A stretch of DNA of 32,459 bases from the NCBI GenBank assembly GCA_017441945.1, contig JAFSBG010000035.1, forward strand, positions 1-32,459, in the 5' to 3' direction. Source of the DNA: Clostridia bacterium. GTDB lineage: Bacteria; Bacillota; Clostridia; Oscillospirales; Butyricicoccaceae. Made by a program: the position numbers and the translations under genes. Positions 22,449 through 30,049 of this stretch are shown in pieces; positions within the stretch are counted from its first letter, which is position 1; each line of letters starts with the position of its first letter. The notes under the pieces were generated by a model, which searched no databases, was not told the DNA's origin, and saw only the letters and a program-made list of their open reading frames with translations.

Positions 22449-22463
22449 GCGCATTAAATGCGC
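22449..22463. promoter_or_regulatory. Palindrome upstream of the giant adhesin
   Basis: GCGCATT and AATGCGC around one A, about 63 bases before the adhesin start, in an otherwise AT-rich leader. A candidate operator. Confidence 0.4.
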
Positions 22464-22517
22464 AATTTTGAAGATTTCTGCTAAAAATGAAAATATTAAA
22501 TTGTCTTATATATAAAC

Positions 22518-22533
22518 CTGCGCAAAGACGCAG
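22518..22533 (-). terminator. Weak hairpin after pilT
   Basis: CTGCG/CGCAG five-base stem followed on the minus strand by GTTTATATAT. Weak as a terminator, so some read-through into the adhesin gene is possible. Confidence 0.3.
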
Positions 22534-22543
22534 AGATTATATC

Positions 22544-23602
22544 TTAACCCACCATTCGTGCCATTGCATCGAAATTGAATGAGTGTGTGAGAGCATTCTC
22601 TCTTGTGATTTTGCCCTGTCGATAAAGCTCCATAAGGCTGGAATCCATTGTCTTCATGCCCTGTGCCATGCCGGAATGCATTATCGATTCGAGCTGGTGC
22701 ATTTTTGATTCTCTGATGAGATTTCGCACAGCGTTTGTCGCCGTCATGACTTCGAATGCAGGCACTCTGCCGCCGTCCTTGCCCTGCACAAGTTGCTGGG
22801 AAACGACAGCCTGCAGCACCATTGAAAGCTGTACACGCACCTGATTCTGCTGATTTGGCGGGAAGGCATCGATTATTCTGTCGATGGCATTTGCCGCGCC
22901 CAGTGTATGTAATGTGGACAGTACGAGATGGCCCGTTTCTGCCGCTGTGATAGCTATATTTATTGTTTCTGCATCGCGCATTTCACCGATGAAAATGACG
23001 TCAGGCGACTGGCGGAGGGCAGACTTTAACCCCGTCACATAGTCCTGAGTGTCGATGGAAATTTCACGCTGGCTGACTATGCATCTGTTATGGCGGTGGA
23101 GGAATTCGATAGGGTCCTCAAGTGTCATGATGTGACCTTCACGAGTTTTGTTGATGCGGTCGATGAGGCAGGCGAGAGTTGTGCTCTTGCCCGAGCCTGC
23201 AGGACCTGTCACAAGGACAAGGCCGCCTGTTTTCTTGCCCAAATCCATTACAGACTCAGGAATACCAAGCTTTTTATAGTCCGGCAGATCAAAATGCACC
23301 ACGCGCATAATTACAGCAAGCGAGCCGCGCTGTTTATAGAGATTGACTCTGAAACGTCCTTCGCCGGGGAGAGAGAAGGAAAAATCGTCGTCACCTTCTT
23401 CGATGTGGCGCTCCATTTCACCTCTGTTTGCAAGGTCATAGATTCCCTTTACATATTCGAGAGTGTGTTCAGGCTTGAGAGTCTCATCACTCTGTTTGAT
23501 AAGGCAGCCGTCGATTTTGAAGCCGACAGGATAGCCTGCCACAAGGAAGATGTCGGATGCGTTTTTCGCTATTGCATTTTTAAGGATTTCTTCAAGAATC
23601 AT
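22544..23602 (-). CDS. pilT: Type IV pilus twitching ATPase PilT
   Basis: 352 aa from ATG 23602, one base after the stop of the upstream gene; a longer frame from 23650 would overlap that gene and is not needed by homology. It has all PilT boxes: N-terminal ASDIFLVAGYPVGFKIDG, Walker A GPAGSGKST (133-141), Asp box TLEDPIEFLH (160-169), Walker B SPDVIFIGEMRD (199-210), His box TGHLVLSTLHT (223-233). It also has AVRNLIRE, corresponding to the PilT-specific AIRNLIRE. The hexamer at the pilus base hydrolyses ATP to retract pili. It is the last gene of a six-gene pilus-like operon. No PilB extension ATPase lies nearby, so either PilB is encoded elsewhere or this enzyme drives the machine alone. 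Confidence 0.95.
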   Translation of the reverse strand: MILEEILKNAIAKNASDIFLVAGYPVGFKIDGCLIKQSDETLKPEHTLEYVKGIYDLANRGEMERHIEEGDDDFSFSLPGEGRFRVNLYKQRGSLAVIMRVVHFDLPDYKKLGIPESVMDLGKKTGGLVLVTGPAGSGKSTTLACLIDRINKTREGHIMTLEDPIEFLHRHNRCIVSQREISIDTQDYVTGLKSALRQSPDVIFIGEMRDAETINIAITAAETGHLVLSTLHTLGAANAIDRIIDAFPPNQQNQVRVQLSMVLQAVVSQQLVQGKDGGRVPAFEVMTATNAVRNLIRESKMHQLESIMHSGMAQGMKTMDSSLMELYRQGKITRENALTHSFNFDAMARMVG

Positions 23603-23603
23603 T

Positions 23604-23960
23604 TTAATTTCCGTCCCATAATTCAAGGATATTTCCGCCGTATTCACCACTTACATTGGATACAAGGCGGTATTCTTCTATTTCAAGCTGATTATTTTCC
23701 ATTTTTGCGCTGACATGGAGAGTTGCGCTTTCGCCCGCCACCTCAAACTGAGCATTTTCGCCGTTTTCCAGCTGACTCAGCCTTGTCTGCGCCTCTCTGT
23801 CGAGGGAATAATATTCCATCATTGTCTTTTCCGCCCTGTTTGTCAAAGCGAGGTCGGCATTCGCCGTTGAGATTGCAAGTGCGGCAAAGGATGCCAGCAT
23901 TATCACTGTGAAAACCGTAAAGATGAGGGCGGCGCCGATTGGGATTCGGGTGTTTTTCAT
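23604..23960 (-). CDS. Small pilin-like membrane protein (118 aa)
   Basis: Start at ATG 23960 with GGGAGGG eight bases upstream, overlapping the TGA of the previous gene as ATGA. Residues 6-29 are one hydrophobic helix (IPIGAALIFTVFTVIMLASF), then an Ala/Glu-rich helix with SLDREAQTRLSQLE, then a short beta-rich end. This is the shape of a minor pilin or PilX-like assembly protein but without a prepilin peptidase site. I do not recognise the family. Position between a prepilin-like gene and pilT supports a role in the same pilus system. Confidence 0.8.
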   Translation of the reverse strand: MKNTRIPIGAALIFTVFTVIMLASFAALAISTANADLALTNRAEKTMMEYYSLDREAQTRLSQLENGENAQFEVAGESATLHVSAKMENNQLEIEEYRLVSNVSGEYGGNILELWDGN

Positions 23961-24340
23961 CGTACTGCCCTCCCGAAATCTATGGCGCACAGCTTTTCTG
24001 AGCCTGCCTCTAAAAATGGATAAGCCTCTGTTTTCACGCAGGAAGCCACTCCTTCGTAAAGTCCGTCTTTTTCATTGCCTGTGACATTGAGGGCGAAAAC
24101 AGCATCATTTTCGTCACATTCATTCCAGTTTTCATCGAAATACTGTGTAAAATCTTTATTTTCTGCCATTTCTATGGCATTCTGCACCTTGTACATTGCG
24201 TTGGTCTTATCAGATGACAGGATGCCTGTATATCGTGCCGAAAGAAAGATGCCAAGCGTCACCACCCCGGCAAAAGCCAGTATCATTATTGAAATTATCA
24301 TTTCCAGCAGTGGGGCTGCCGCTCTTTCTCTTATTTTCAT
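23957..24340 (-). CDS. Prepilin-like protein with non-canonical cleavage site (127 aa)
   Basis: A short basic leader MKIRERA, then APLLEMIISIMILAFAGVV. This is a prepilin-type N-terminus with Glu at position +5 of the presumed mature chain, but with Ala instead of Gly at -1. It is followed by a soluble domain with cysteines near the C-terminus (ASCVKTEAY, EKLCAIDFG), which could form a pilin disulfide loop. The start shares one base with the preceding stop (TGATG), so it is translationally coupled. Probably a minor pilin or pseudopilin. The prepilin call rests on the N-terminal pattern and the context. Confidence 0.82.
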   Translation of the reverse strand: MKIRERAAAPLLEMIISIMILAFAGVVTLGIFLSARYTGILSSDKTNAMYKVQNAIEMAENKDFTQYFDENWNECDENDAVFALNVTGNEKDGLYEGVASCVKTEAYPFLEAGSEKLCAIDFGRAVR

Positions 24341-24768
24341 CAGTTCACCTTTTGTGCGAAATCAAGGGGATAAACCCTGCCGTTTATGCCGATTTCTATG
24401 TAAATATCGCCGTTTTCTTCCTTTGCTTCAAAGGAATCGGCAGTTATTATTTCATCGCCGTACTCTGCTTCAAATTCGGCATCGGCTTCGCCGAAATATT
24501 CTGTAAGACTGCCATCGTGATAGTAAATACGGCTTACGCAGTCGTCTTCGGCTATGGTTATCTGTCCGTTTTCGATTTTTACGTCGTCCGCCTGACGCAT
24601 TTTTGTGGAAATATATGACAGCGCTGTGCGGACCGAATGGTTTTCCTCCATGCCTGAGCTGATATTTTCATAGACTGATGCGGTTGTCACTGTCAGCGCA
24701 AGGGTGAATATTGCAAATGTCAGGTAGAGCACAAGAAGGAAGATGCCGTGGGAATGTCTGTTATTCAT
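24340..24768 (-). CDS. DUF4860-like pilus-operon protein (142 aa)
   Basis: One N-terminal membrane helix (residues 9-31, IFLLVLYLTFAIFTLALTV). Next is SVRTALSYISTKMRQADDV, then a beta-rich part with DGSLTEYFGE and YIEIGINGRVYPLDF. This fits my memory of the DUF4860 family, found in clostridial type IV pilus-like operons. Probably a minor pilin-like component, without a classical prepilin cleavage site. Overlaps the upstream gene by 8 bases and touches the next. Confidence 0.8.
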   Translation of the reverse strand: MNNRHSHGIFLLVLYLTFAIFTLALTVTTASVYENISSGMEENHSVRTALSYISTKMRQADDVKIENGQITIAEDDCVSRIYYHDGSLTEYFGEADAEFEAEYGDEIITADSFEAKEENGDIYIEIGINGRVYPLDFAQKVN

Positions 24769-25045
24769 TGGGAAGCACCGTTATTTCAGGCAGGATATTG
24801 GAAGCGAAGGCGTCATAAATGACGGTGTACTTGCTTTCGTCTATCATAAGCCCGTAGTTTTCTCTTAAATATTCAATGTCGGCGGGATAAAAGCCTTCGA
24901 TGGCATAGCAGGAGACGGCGCTTTTATGCACAGCCTGTGCAAGATTTTCCAGCCTTTCGTCGTTCAGGCTGTCGTCGGCATTGTTTATCATTATCATAAC
25001 TGCGATGACGAGTATCACCGCCAGAATTACCGTTTTTCTGTTCAT
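24761..25045 (-). CDS. Pseudopilin-like small protein (94 aa)
   Basis: N-terminal helix MNRKTVILAVILVIAVMIMI. Then NLAQAVHKSAVSCYAIEGFY and PADIEYLRENYGL, which resembles the helix and loop of GspG-like pseudopilins (a Cys-Tyr-x-x-Glu-Gly-x-Tyr-Pro pattern). There is no Gly or Glu+5 prepilin site, so it may be a membrane-anchored variant. It sits four bases after pilC and overlaps the DUF4860-like gene by 8 bases. The pilus role is inferred from context and fold pattern. Confidence 0.78.
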   Translation of the reverse strand: MNRKTVILAVILVIAVMIMINNADDSLNDERLENLAQAVHKSAVSCYAIEGFYPADIEYLRENYGLMIDESKYTVIYDAFASNILPEITVLPNE

Positions 25046-25048
25046 TTT

Positions 25049-26095
25049 CTAACCTATTGCCGCCATAACGCCTGTCAGCGGAAGGAGGACGGATACGAGA
25101 ATCATACCGACCACAAGGGCGATTATGCCGACGAGAATCGGCTCTACAGCGCCGATAAGAGAGCTTACGCTGTCTTCAAGCTCATCTGCGTAGATGCCCG
25201 AAAGTCTTTTCATGGCTTCGTCCAGATTGCCGGTTTTCATACCGATGCCCGCCATACGGGAAAACATTGCAGGGAAAACTCCCACCTTTTCAAGCAGCGC
25301 GCCGAAGCTGATGCCACTGTATATATCGTTTTTCACAGCGTTTATCTTTTCGCGCACAACCGAGTTTTCCATCACATCGGATGCCATTGTCATTGCTTCA
25401 TCGAGGCAGGAGCCTGATGAGAGGGCGAGAGACATTGCTGAAGCAAAGCGTACCGCCGAACTTTTTGATACTATATCTCTGATAAAAGGCATTTTTATCG
25501 CTGTTTTTTCAAGCTTCACTTTGCCTTTTTCGCTTTTTCCGTAAATAATCACGAATACTGCCGCTGCCATTACCGCAAGAATGATAACGAGGGCAAAGAT
25601 GCCTGCCGCCTTGCCGAAATTCATCATTGATTCGGCTGCTGACGAGACCGAGCCGCCCAGCTGGGCGAATATTCGCGCAAACATCGGAAGGACTTTGAAA
25701 ACAAGGACCGAAACCACGAGAGACATTATGAAAAATAGTGCCGCAGGGTATGTTACCGCCTGTTTAAGGCTGTTTTTAATGCGTTTTTCCTTGTCATAAT
25801 AGCTTGATAGAGATAAAAACACATCTTCAAGGCGTCCTGATGCTTCGCCTAAACCCACCATACTGCAGACATATTCAGGGAAGCAATCTGTGTCACGGAG
25901 GCTTTTTTCAAGGGTATTCTGCATCATGATGCTTTCGCCGACGCTTGAAAAGACCTGCTGTATTCTCTTATTCTTCATATCGCTCATACCGGCGGAAAGA
26001 CCGTCATACAGCGGCACGCCTGCTTTGAGCAGATATGCTGCCTGCATACAGAATATTGAGATCTCTTCCTCAGTGAGTTGGTTTTTATTCTTCAT
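25049..26095 (-). CDS. pilC: Type IV pilus/type II secretion inner-membrane platform protein PilC (GspF family)
   Basis: 348 aa from ATG 26095, preceded by GAGGAAATA. Longer frames from GTG or from 26182 would run through the promoter. It has the GspF plan of two homologous cytoplasmic domains. The first begins FCMQAAYLLKAGVPLYDGL and contains MVGLGEASGRLEDVF. The second begins FASAMSLALSSGSCLDEAM and contains MAGIGMKTGNLDEAM. Three membrane segments lie at about 130-150, 180-205 and 320-345. It is the membrane platform that connects the pilus ATPase to pilin insertion. First gene of the operon ending in pilT. Confidence 0.94.
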   Translation of the reverse strand: MKNKNQLTEEEISIFCMQAAYLLKAGVPLYDGLSAGMSDMKNKRIQQVFSSVGESIMMQNTLEKSLRDTDCFPEYVCSMVGLGEASGRLEDVFLSLSSYYDKEKRIKNSLKQAVTYPAALFFIMSLVVSVLVFKVLPMFARIFAQLGGSVSSAAESMMNFGKAAGIFALVIILAVMAAAVFVIIYGKSEKGKVKLEKTAIKMPFIRDIVSKSSAVRFASAMSLALSSGSCLDEAMTMASDVMENSVVREKINAVKNDIYSGISFGALLEKVGVFPAMFSRMAGIGMKTGNLDEAMKRLSGIYADELEDSVSSLIGAVEPILVGIIALVVGMILVSVLLPLTGVMAAIG

Positions 26096-26152
26096 TATTT
26101 CCTCGATGTTTTCCTTGCACGACACCCCTTTCCTGATATATGGGAAGGAGAA

Positions 26153-26182
26153 AGTATATATTGGAAAGGGGATTATGTGCAA
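26153..26182 (-). promoter_or_regulatory. Promoter of the pilC-pilT operon
   Basis: On the minus strand, TTGCAC (26182-26177), 18-base spacer, TATACT (26158-26153). Confidence 0.75.
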
Positions 26183-26211
26183 TTTAATTTATGATGACCG
26201 TATGTTAAATA

Positions 26212-27063
26212 CTAATATACGTACTTGATGCTGTAGTTTGTGCCGTTGCCGATGAACTTTGCGATGGAATCGCTGTTCTTTGCGGAAGATGTGAATGTAG
26301 GGTCCATTGTTGTCCACTTGACACCGTCAAAGTAGAGCTTGCCTGTCTTTATCCAGCCGATATCTTCGATATAGACTTCGTTCCATGCGTGGTAGCCGTT
26401 ATTAGGAGCAACATAGCCTGTGACAAGCTTTGTCGGGATGCCGAGAGAGCGTGTCATTGCCGCCATAACTGCCGCATAGTCAAAGCAGATGCCCTTCTTC
26501 GCCGCAACCACCATATCAACGTCAGGAAGGTAGCCGCTCTGTACTGTTTTTGCCTTGTATGTATCGTATTTCATGGCGTTTACAACGTAACCGTATACGA
26601 TATCGACCTTTTCAAGGTCTGTCTTGGCATTTTTTGTGATCTCACGGGCTGTTTTTACAACATTGGAGCTTTCGGAATAATTTACATACTGGCTGCTGTG
26701 GAGAAACGGGGAATGTGGGTTTTCCATCTTCACATCAACATTGAATGTGTTGAGCACGCTGTACTTTGTGCCCGTTGTATTGCGGAGGACACGTAGTCTG
26801 TACTGACCGTCGCCCATCTGGAATGGGTAAACTTCGCTTTCGCCGTTGTTTTTAAGGTCGTATGTATAACGCTGTGTGCCTTTTTCCACCATGACCTTTA
26901 TGCGTTTTTCTGTGCCGCCGTTGTAGCTGGCTGTGAAATAGCCGTCCTTCATTGTGGAAACGTCGATGACCGACTTGTTGGATTTCTTTACAGTTGCCGC
27001 CGCACCTGCCGTCATTGTAAACAGCGTTGCTATAAGCAGCATGATCGATACTAATTTTTTCAT
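26212..27063 (-). CDS. Secreted transglutaminase-like cysteine protease-fold protein
   Basis: 283 aa with a signal peptide at 1-22. The N-terminal part (to about 115) is a beta domain. Residues about 130-283 are a transglutaminase-like core with the complete triad: C193 in KKGICFDYAAVMAAM, H225 in YHAWNEVYIE and D254 in TMDPTF. It acts outside the cell, as a peptidase or amide-forming enzyme on cell-wall or surface protein substrates; the exact reaction is unknown. AAGGAG lies upstream of ATG. It starts 9 bases after the sortase stop, so both are one operon. Pairing with a sortase suggests work on surface proteins, but that is inference. Confidence 0.92.
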   Translation of the reverse strand: MKKLVSIMLLIATLFTMTAGAAATVKKSNKSVIDVSTMKDGYFTASYNGGTEKRIKVMVEKGTQRYTYDLKNNGESEVYPFQMGDGQYRLRVLRNTTGTKYSVLNTFNVDVKMENPHSPFLHSSQYVNYSESSNVVKTAREITKNAKTDLEKVDIVYGYVVNAMKYDTYKAKTVQSGYLPDVDMVVAAKKGICFDYAAVMAAMTRSLGIPTKLVTGYVAPNNGYHAWNEVYIEDIGWIKTGKLYFDGVKWTTMDPTFTSSAKNSDSIAKFIGNGTNYSIKYVY

Positions 27064-27072
27064 AATTTCTCC

Positions 27073-27882
27073 TTATCTCTGTACGATATCGCTGAGCACT
27101 GCACGGACAATGATGCGCTTTTCGCTGGTGCCTTTCGGATGGCATGATGTCAGAATAAGCATCTGCTCTTCGCCTTCTTTAAGCAGGCTCCAGTCGTTTT
27201 TTTCAACGATATTTGTGTCTTTGTAGTCGTAGACATATATCTTATCTTCAAAATATATCCTGAGTTTATCCCCTTCGCGGATTTTGTCTATGCTGTAAAA
27301 CCATGCGCCATAGACATCGCGGTGGGCGGCTATGATGACATTGCCTTCCCCTTCGCAAGGCAGGCGGGAAGTTTCATAAAGTCCCGGCGCTTTTTTGAGG
27401 GCGGCAAGGCTTGTGCCGTTGACAATTCTTGATCTGACACCCATACGCGGTACAACGAGCCCCATATCATAGCTTTGGTAGCCGCTTCTTTCGGAATAAT
27501 CCACAAGTTTCACCGTATCAAACACAGGAACGAGCTTCTTTTCCTTTGGTTTTTCCTCAGTGGCGGCTGTAGTTTCTTCAGTTGTATTTTCAGTCGGAGT
27601 TTCCACAAGGGGGATGTCCTCTGTCGGCTCTTCTCTTTCAAGTCCCGGGTCGGCATTGCTCGATATCAGCGACTGACCTCGTCTGAGAGCTTCCGGCAAA
27701 TCGTCATAGGAGAGGAAATCATCGTCCATAGTCACGTTTTCGTCTGCCATATTTTCGTACCAAAAGCTATAGAGCTGCTGATAAACTCTTCCCGAGCAGT
27801 TTATCCAGAGAAAGCAGACTATGAGAAGAACTCCCGAAACGATGAGGATGTTTCCGATGATATTTTTCGTTCTGTTTTTCAT
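27073..27882 (-). CDS. Sortase (class D/E-like transpeptidase)
   Basis: 269 aa. N-terminal membrane helix at about 9-29, then an extended acidic Thr/Glu/Pro linker (residues 45-115) and a sortase barrel. Catalytic residues visible are H187 in IIAAHRDVYG, C247 in LILTSCHPKG and R256 in SEKRIIVRA. It cleaves LPxTG-type signals between Thr and Gly and joins the protein to the peptidoglycan precursor. Nearby candidate substrates are LPKTGG at 15571-15588 and the thioester adhesin LPSTGG. The long linker places the catalytic domain away from the membrane. CAGGG lies upstream of ATG. First gene of an operon with the transglutaminase-like protein. Confidence 0.93.
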   Translation of the reverse strand: MKNRTKNIIGNILIVSGVLLIVCFLWINCSGRVYQQLYSFWYENMADENVTMDDDFLSYDDLPEALRRGQSLISSNADPGLEREEPTEDIPLVETPTENTTEETTAATEEKPKEKKLVPVFDTVKLVDYSERSGYQSYDMGLVVPRMGVRSRIVNGTSLAALKKAPGLYETSRLPCEGEGNVIIAAHRDVYGAWFYSIDKIREGDKLRIYFEDKIYVYDYKDTNIVEKNDWSLLKEGEEQMLILTSCHPKGTSEKRIIVRAVLSDIVQR

Positions 27883-27944
27883 ATTCCCTGCTTCGCAATT
27901 TTAATTCGGTCACATATACAGGCGCAATTTGCCTATAAAAATAA

Positions 27945-27986
27945 AAGCTGTGACTATATTATAGTATAATAGTCACAGCTTGTCAA
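27945..27986 (-). promoter_or_regulatory. Consensus promoter inside an inverted repeat, upstream of the sortase operon
   Basis: On the minus strand TTGACA (27986-27981), exactly 17 bases, TATAAT (27963-27958): a perfect SigA promoter. The spacer and -10 are bracketed by AAGCTGTGACTAT (27945-27957) and ATAGTCACAGCTT (27969-27981), 13-base perfect arms. The arms would let a dimeric regulator block or tune it. On the minus strand the hairpin is followed by TTATTTTTAT, so it could also end transcription of the 28042-28500 gene. Confidence 0.75.
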
Positions 27987-28041
27987 GCATTTTGGTCATA
28001 AAATATTATTTTATGACTTTTTTATTTAATTTTCTGTTGCT

Positions 28042-28500
28042 TTACCATTTAGCCAGCTCACCGTTATCGGCAGCTTCATTCATAAGCTTCATAAGTTCCA
28101 GCTCACTTCTGAAGCGCTGGGTAACACCCTTTTCCACCCACTGCACAGTGCCCTGCCATGTGGCATTCTGTCTGAACTGCACCTGCACGATAAATGTCGC
28201 CTTATCGCCCTGTGGCTCAGGCTGGGAGTCTATCTTTCTTTCTTCCATATATGCCTTCCTCTTTTCATCATTATTCCTGTTTGCGCCAAAAAAACTTCGG
28301 TTTTCATGGGATGCCTGAGGGAAATTGCAGTAATCGAACACATATTCAAGCACTTTCACCATATCTCCGATGCCTGAAACGGCAAAGCCTGTCTTTTCTG
28401 TGCCGATATAAAGTCTGCCTTTGTAATCATAGTCATCCATGCTGTCAAGGCAGAACACAGAGCGGACTGCCGCGCTGGTGTACTGTGGCTTTTTAACCAT
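28042..28500 (-). CDS. Small protein linked to the BTAD regulator (152 aa), unknown
   Basis: Cytosolic, no signal or membrane segment. The N-terminal part is SAAVRSVFCLDSMDDYDYKG then LYIGTEKTGFAVSGIGDMV. The C-terminal part is FIVQVQFRQNATWQGTVQWV then TQRFRSELELMKLMNEA. I recall the latter as a conserved motif in clostridial proteins encoded beside BTAD/SARP regulators; function unknown. It starts 12 bases after the regulator stop, with AAGGGGG upstream, so the two genes are co-transcribed. It could be a sensor or partner of the regulator. Confidence 0.8.
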   Translation of the reverse strand: MVKKPQYTSAAVRSVFCLDSMDDYDYKGRLYIGTEKTGFAVSGIGDMVKVLEYVFDYCNFPQASHENRSFFGANRNNDEKRKAYMEERKIDSQPEPQGDKATFIVQVQFRQNATWQGTVQWVEKGVTQRFRSELELMKLMNEAADNGELAKW

Positions 28501-28512
28501 AATAACGCCCCC

Positions 28513-29712
28513 TTAAACAGCAGGCTCTATCGGTGTGACCTTACATTCAAGTGTCACAACGCTGCCCTTATAAACTTCGCTGAAGGCTTTGCGGATACGT
28601 TTTACGATGATATCGCTGTTTTCGTAAGTGACTGTCGGCAGCATAACGATATACTGGGATGGGCTGTAACGGGAGACCACGTCGCCGCGTCTGAGACTGC
28701 CCACAAGGACATCTCTTAGAAGCTCCATCATCTGTTCATTCTTATCCTGCGAAAGACCTCCGCCCGAAGCGGATGAAACTGTGAAGAGAGCCACGAAAAT
28801 CGACTGTCCGCTGCGTTCGAGAGTTCTTGCCTCTCTGCGGTAGACGCTTTTGAAAACCTCGTATTCGCAATAGAACGCGCCGTGAATACCGTCGCCTTCA
28901 GGCTTTTCACGCAAATCTTCCTTGATATTGAGGATATCGGCTTCTATAGCCTTTACACCTCTTACGATTTCGTTGTAAATCGAGCGAAGCTCTTCAGACG
29001 GAATGACGCCCAGCTCACTGTAGAAAAGGTCGTTGACATATTCGTAATACGCCATAGCTTCCTTCTTCTTGTCCATTGCGAAAAGCGCGCGCATTTTTGC
29101 GATATGGGAGCTTTCAACAAACGGGTCTATCTTTGCGGCTTTGGATGCCACAAGGTCTATCTCCTCATATCTGCCGTCCTTTTTCAGTATCTCGCAGCAT
29201 TTATTTACGCTGTCGAAGAAGATATTCTTATACTTTACAGCAAGAGGCACCACCCATTTTTCATAGCTGAAAGATGCGAGGAAATCGCCTCTGTAAAGCT
29301 GGATAACATCGTTGTAATTTTCGGCAGTAGGATCATTTTCCGCGTTGATATAGGCTTTTTCAAGCTCCTCAATGTCGATTATACATTCAATCTGGTTATT
29401 CCAGCGGCAGATACCGCGTTTATTGATGATATACTCGCCGTTTTCACCTCTGCCGACGGCATCGAGAAGGTTTCGCAGACGGTAAACAAGATTCTTCAGG
29501 GCGTTGTTAGGATTATCAATTCCATCTTCCCAGAGAATGTCCACAAGCTCTTCCGTTGTGACCTCGCGGTGACGGTTTGTCAGCAGGTATTTGAGCAGCA
29601 GCCAGACCTGCTTTGTACGGCTCTTTTCGTCTGTCAGCACATTTCCATCATATTCCATGGAAAATGCGCCCAGCATATTTATTTTTATCGGTTGTCTTCT
29701 TATCTCTGCCAT
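28513..29712 (-). CDS. SARP/BTAD transcription regulator with degenerate GGDEF-like domain
   Basis: 399 aa from ATG 29712 (GGAGG four bases upstream). Residues about 7-100 are an OmpR-type winged helix as in SARP proteins (INMLGAFSMEYDGNVL, then WLLLKYLLTNRHREV and NALKNLVYRLRNLL). Residues about 108-250 are a bacterial transcriptional activator domain of helical repeats (YRGDFLASFSYEKWV, FYSELGVIPSEELRSIY). Residues about 280-392 look like a GGDEF domain: a strand at FVALFTV, then LRRGDVVSRYSPSQYIVMLP, where RYSPSQY replaces the usual R-x-GGDEF. It therefore cannot make cyclic di-GMP but might bind nucleotides or dimerise. Operon with the 152-aa protein, divergent from the thioester adhesin. 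Probably controls surface genes. Confidence 0.9.
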   Translation of the reverse strand: MAEIRRQPIKINMLGAFSMEYDGNVLTDEKSRTKQVWLLLKYLLTNRHREVTTEELVDILWEDGIDNPNNALKNLVYRLRNLLDAVGRGENGEYIINKRGICRWNNQIECIIDIEELEKAYINAENDPTAENYNDVIQLYRGDFLASFSYEKWVVPLAVKYKNIFFDSVNKCCEILKKDGRYEEIDLVASKAAKIDPFVESSHIAKMRALFAMDKKKEAMAYYEYVNDLFYSELGVIPSEELRSIYNEIVRGVKAIEADILNIKEDLREKPEGDGIHGAFYCEYEVFKSVYRREARTLERSGQSIFVALFTVSSASGGGLSQDKNEQMMELLRDVLVGSLRRGDVVSRYSPSQYIVMLPTVTYENSDIIVKRIRKAFSEVYKGSVVTLECKVTPIEPAV

Positions 29713-29742
29713 AAGACCTCCATCCGGTAACAAGTTTTTTCT

Positions 29743-29814
29743 TTGTGACCATTATATCACATAAAAAGTTTAAAATCAACCGATTTTCGTTATTTTGTGA
29801 CTTTTTCTTGTGAC
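29743..29814. promoter_or_regulatory. TTGTGAC repeats around the regulator promoter
   Basis: TTGTGAC occurs at 29743-29749, 29795-29801 and 29808-29814. The last two are direct repeats exactly 13 bases apart within TTGTGACTTTTTC units, lying just upstream of the -35 of the regulator gene. The first lies near its transcription start. TTGTTACC variants occur at 29846-29853 and, inverted, at 29727-29734. SARP proteins bind direct repeats, so autoregulation is plausible. Confidence 0.6.
29751..29779 (-). promoter_or_regulatory. Promoter of the BTAD regulator operon
   Basis: On the minus strand, TTGATT (29779-29774), 17-base spacer, TATAAT (29756-29751) preceded by TGA. Confidence 0.8.
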
Positions 29815-29959
29815 TTTTTTTCGACAAAATAAGATAAAACTTTATTTTGTTACCAAAATTACGGACTCAGTACTATATTTTTCTCGGCATTTATTATATT
29901 TTTTCAGGGAGAAAAGTACATTTTATTGTACTTTTTTATCTGAAATTTCCAATTTTTCC

Positions 29960-29988
29960 TTGCCATATATATAATACAGGTGTATAAT
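29960..29988 (+). promoter_or_regulatory. Promoter of the thioester adhesin gene
   Basis: TTGCCA at 29960-29965, 17-base spacer, TATAAT at 29983-29988. AGGAGG follows nine bases before the start codon. The rest of the 29820-29955 gap is AT-rich and holds no gene. Confidence 0.82.
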
Positions 29989-30049
29989 TATTATATATAG
30001 CTAATATTATGTTTCTATAGATTCAAACTCTTACAGGAGGATATCGCGT

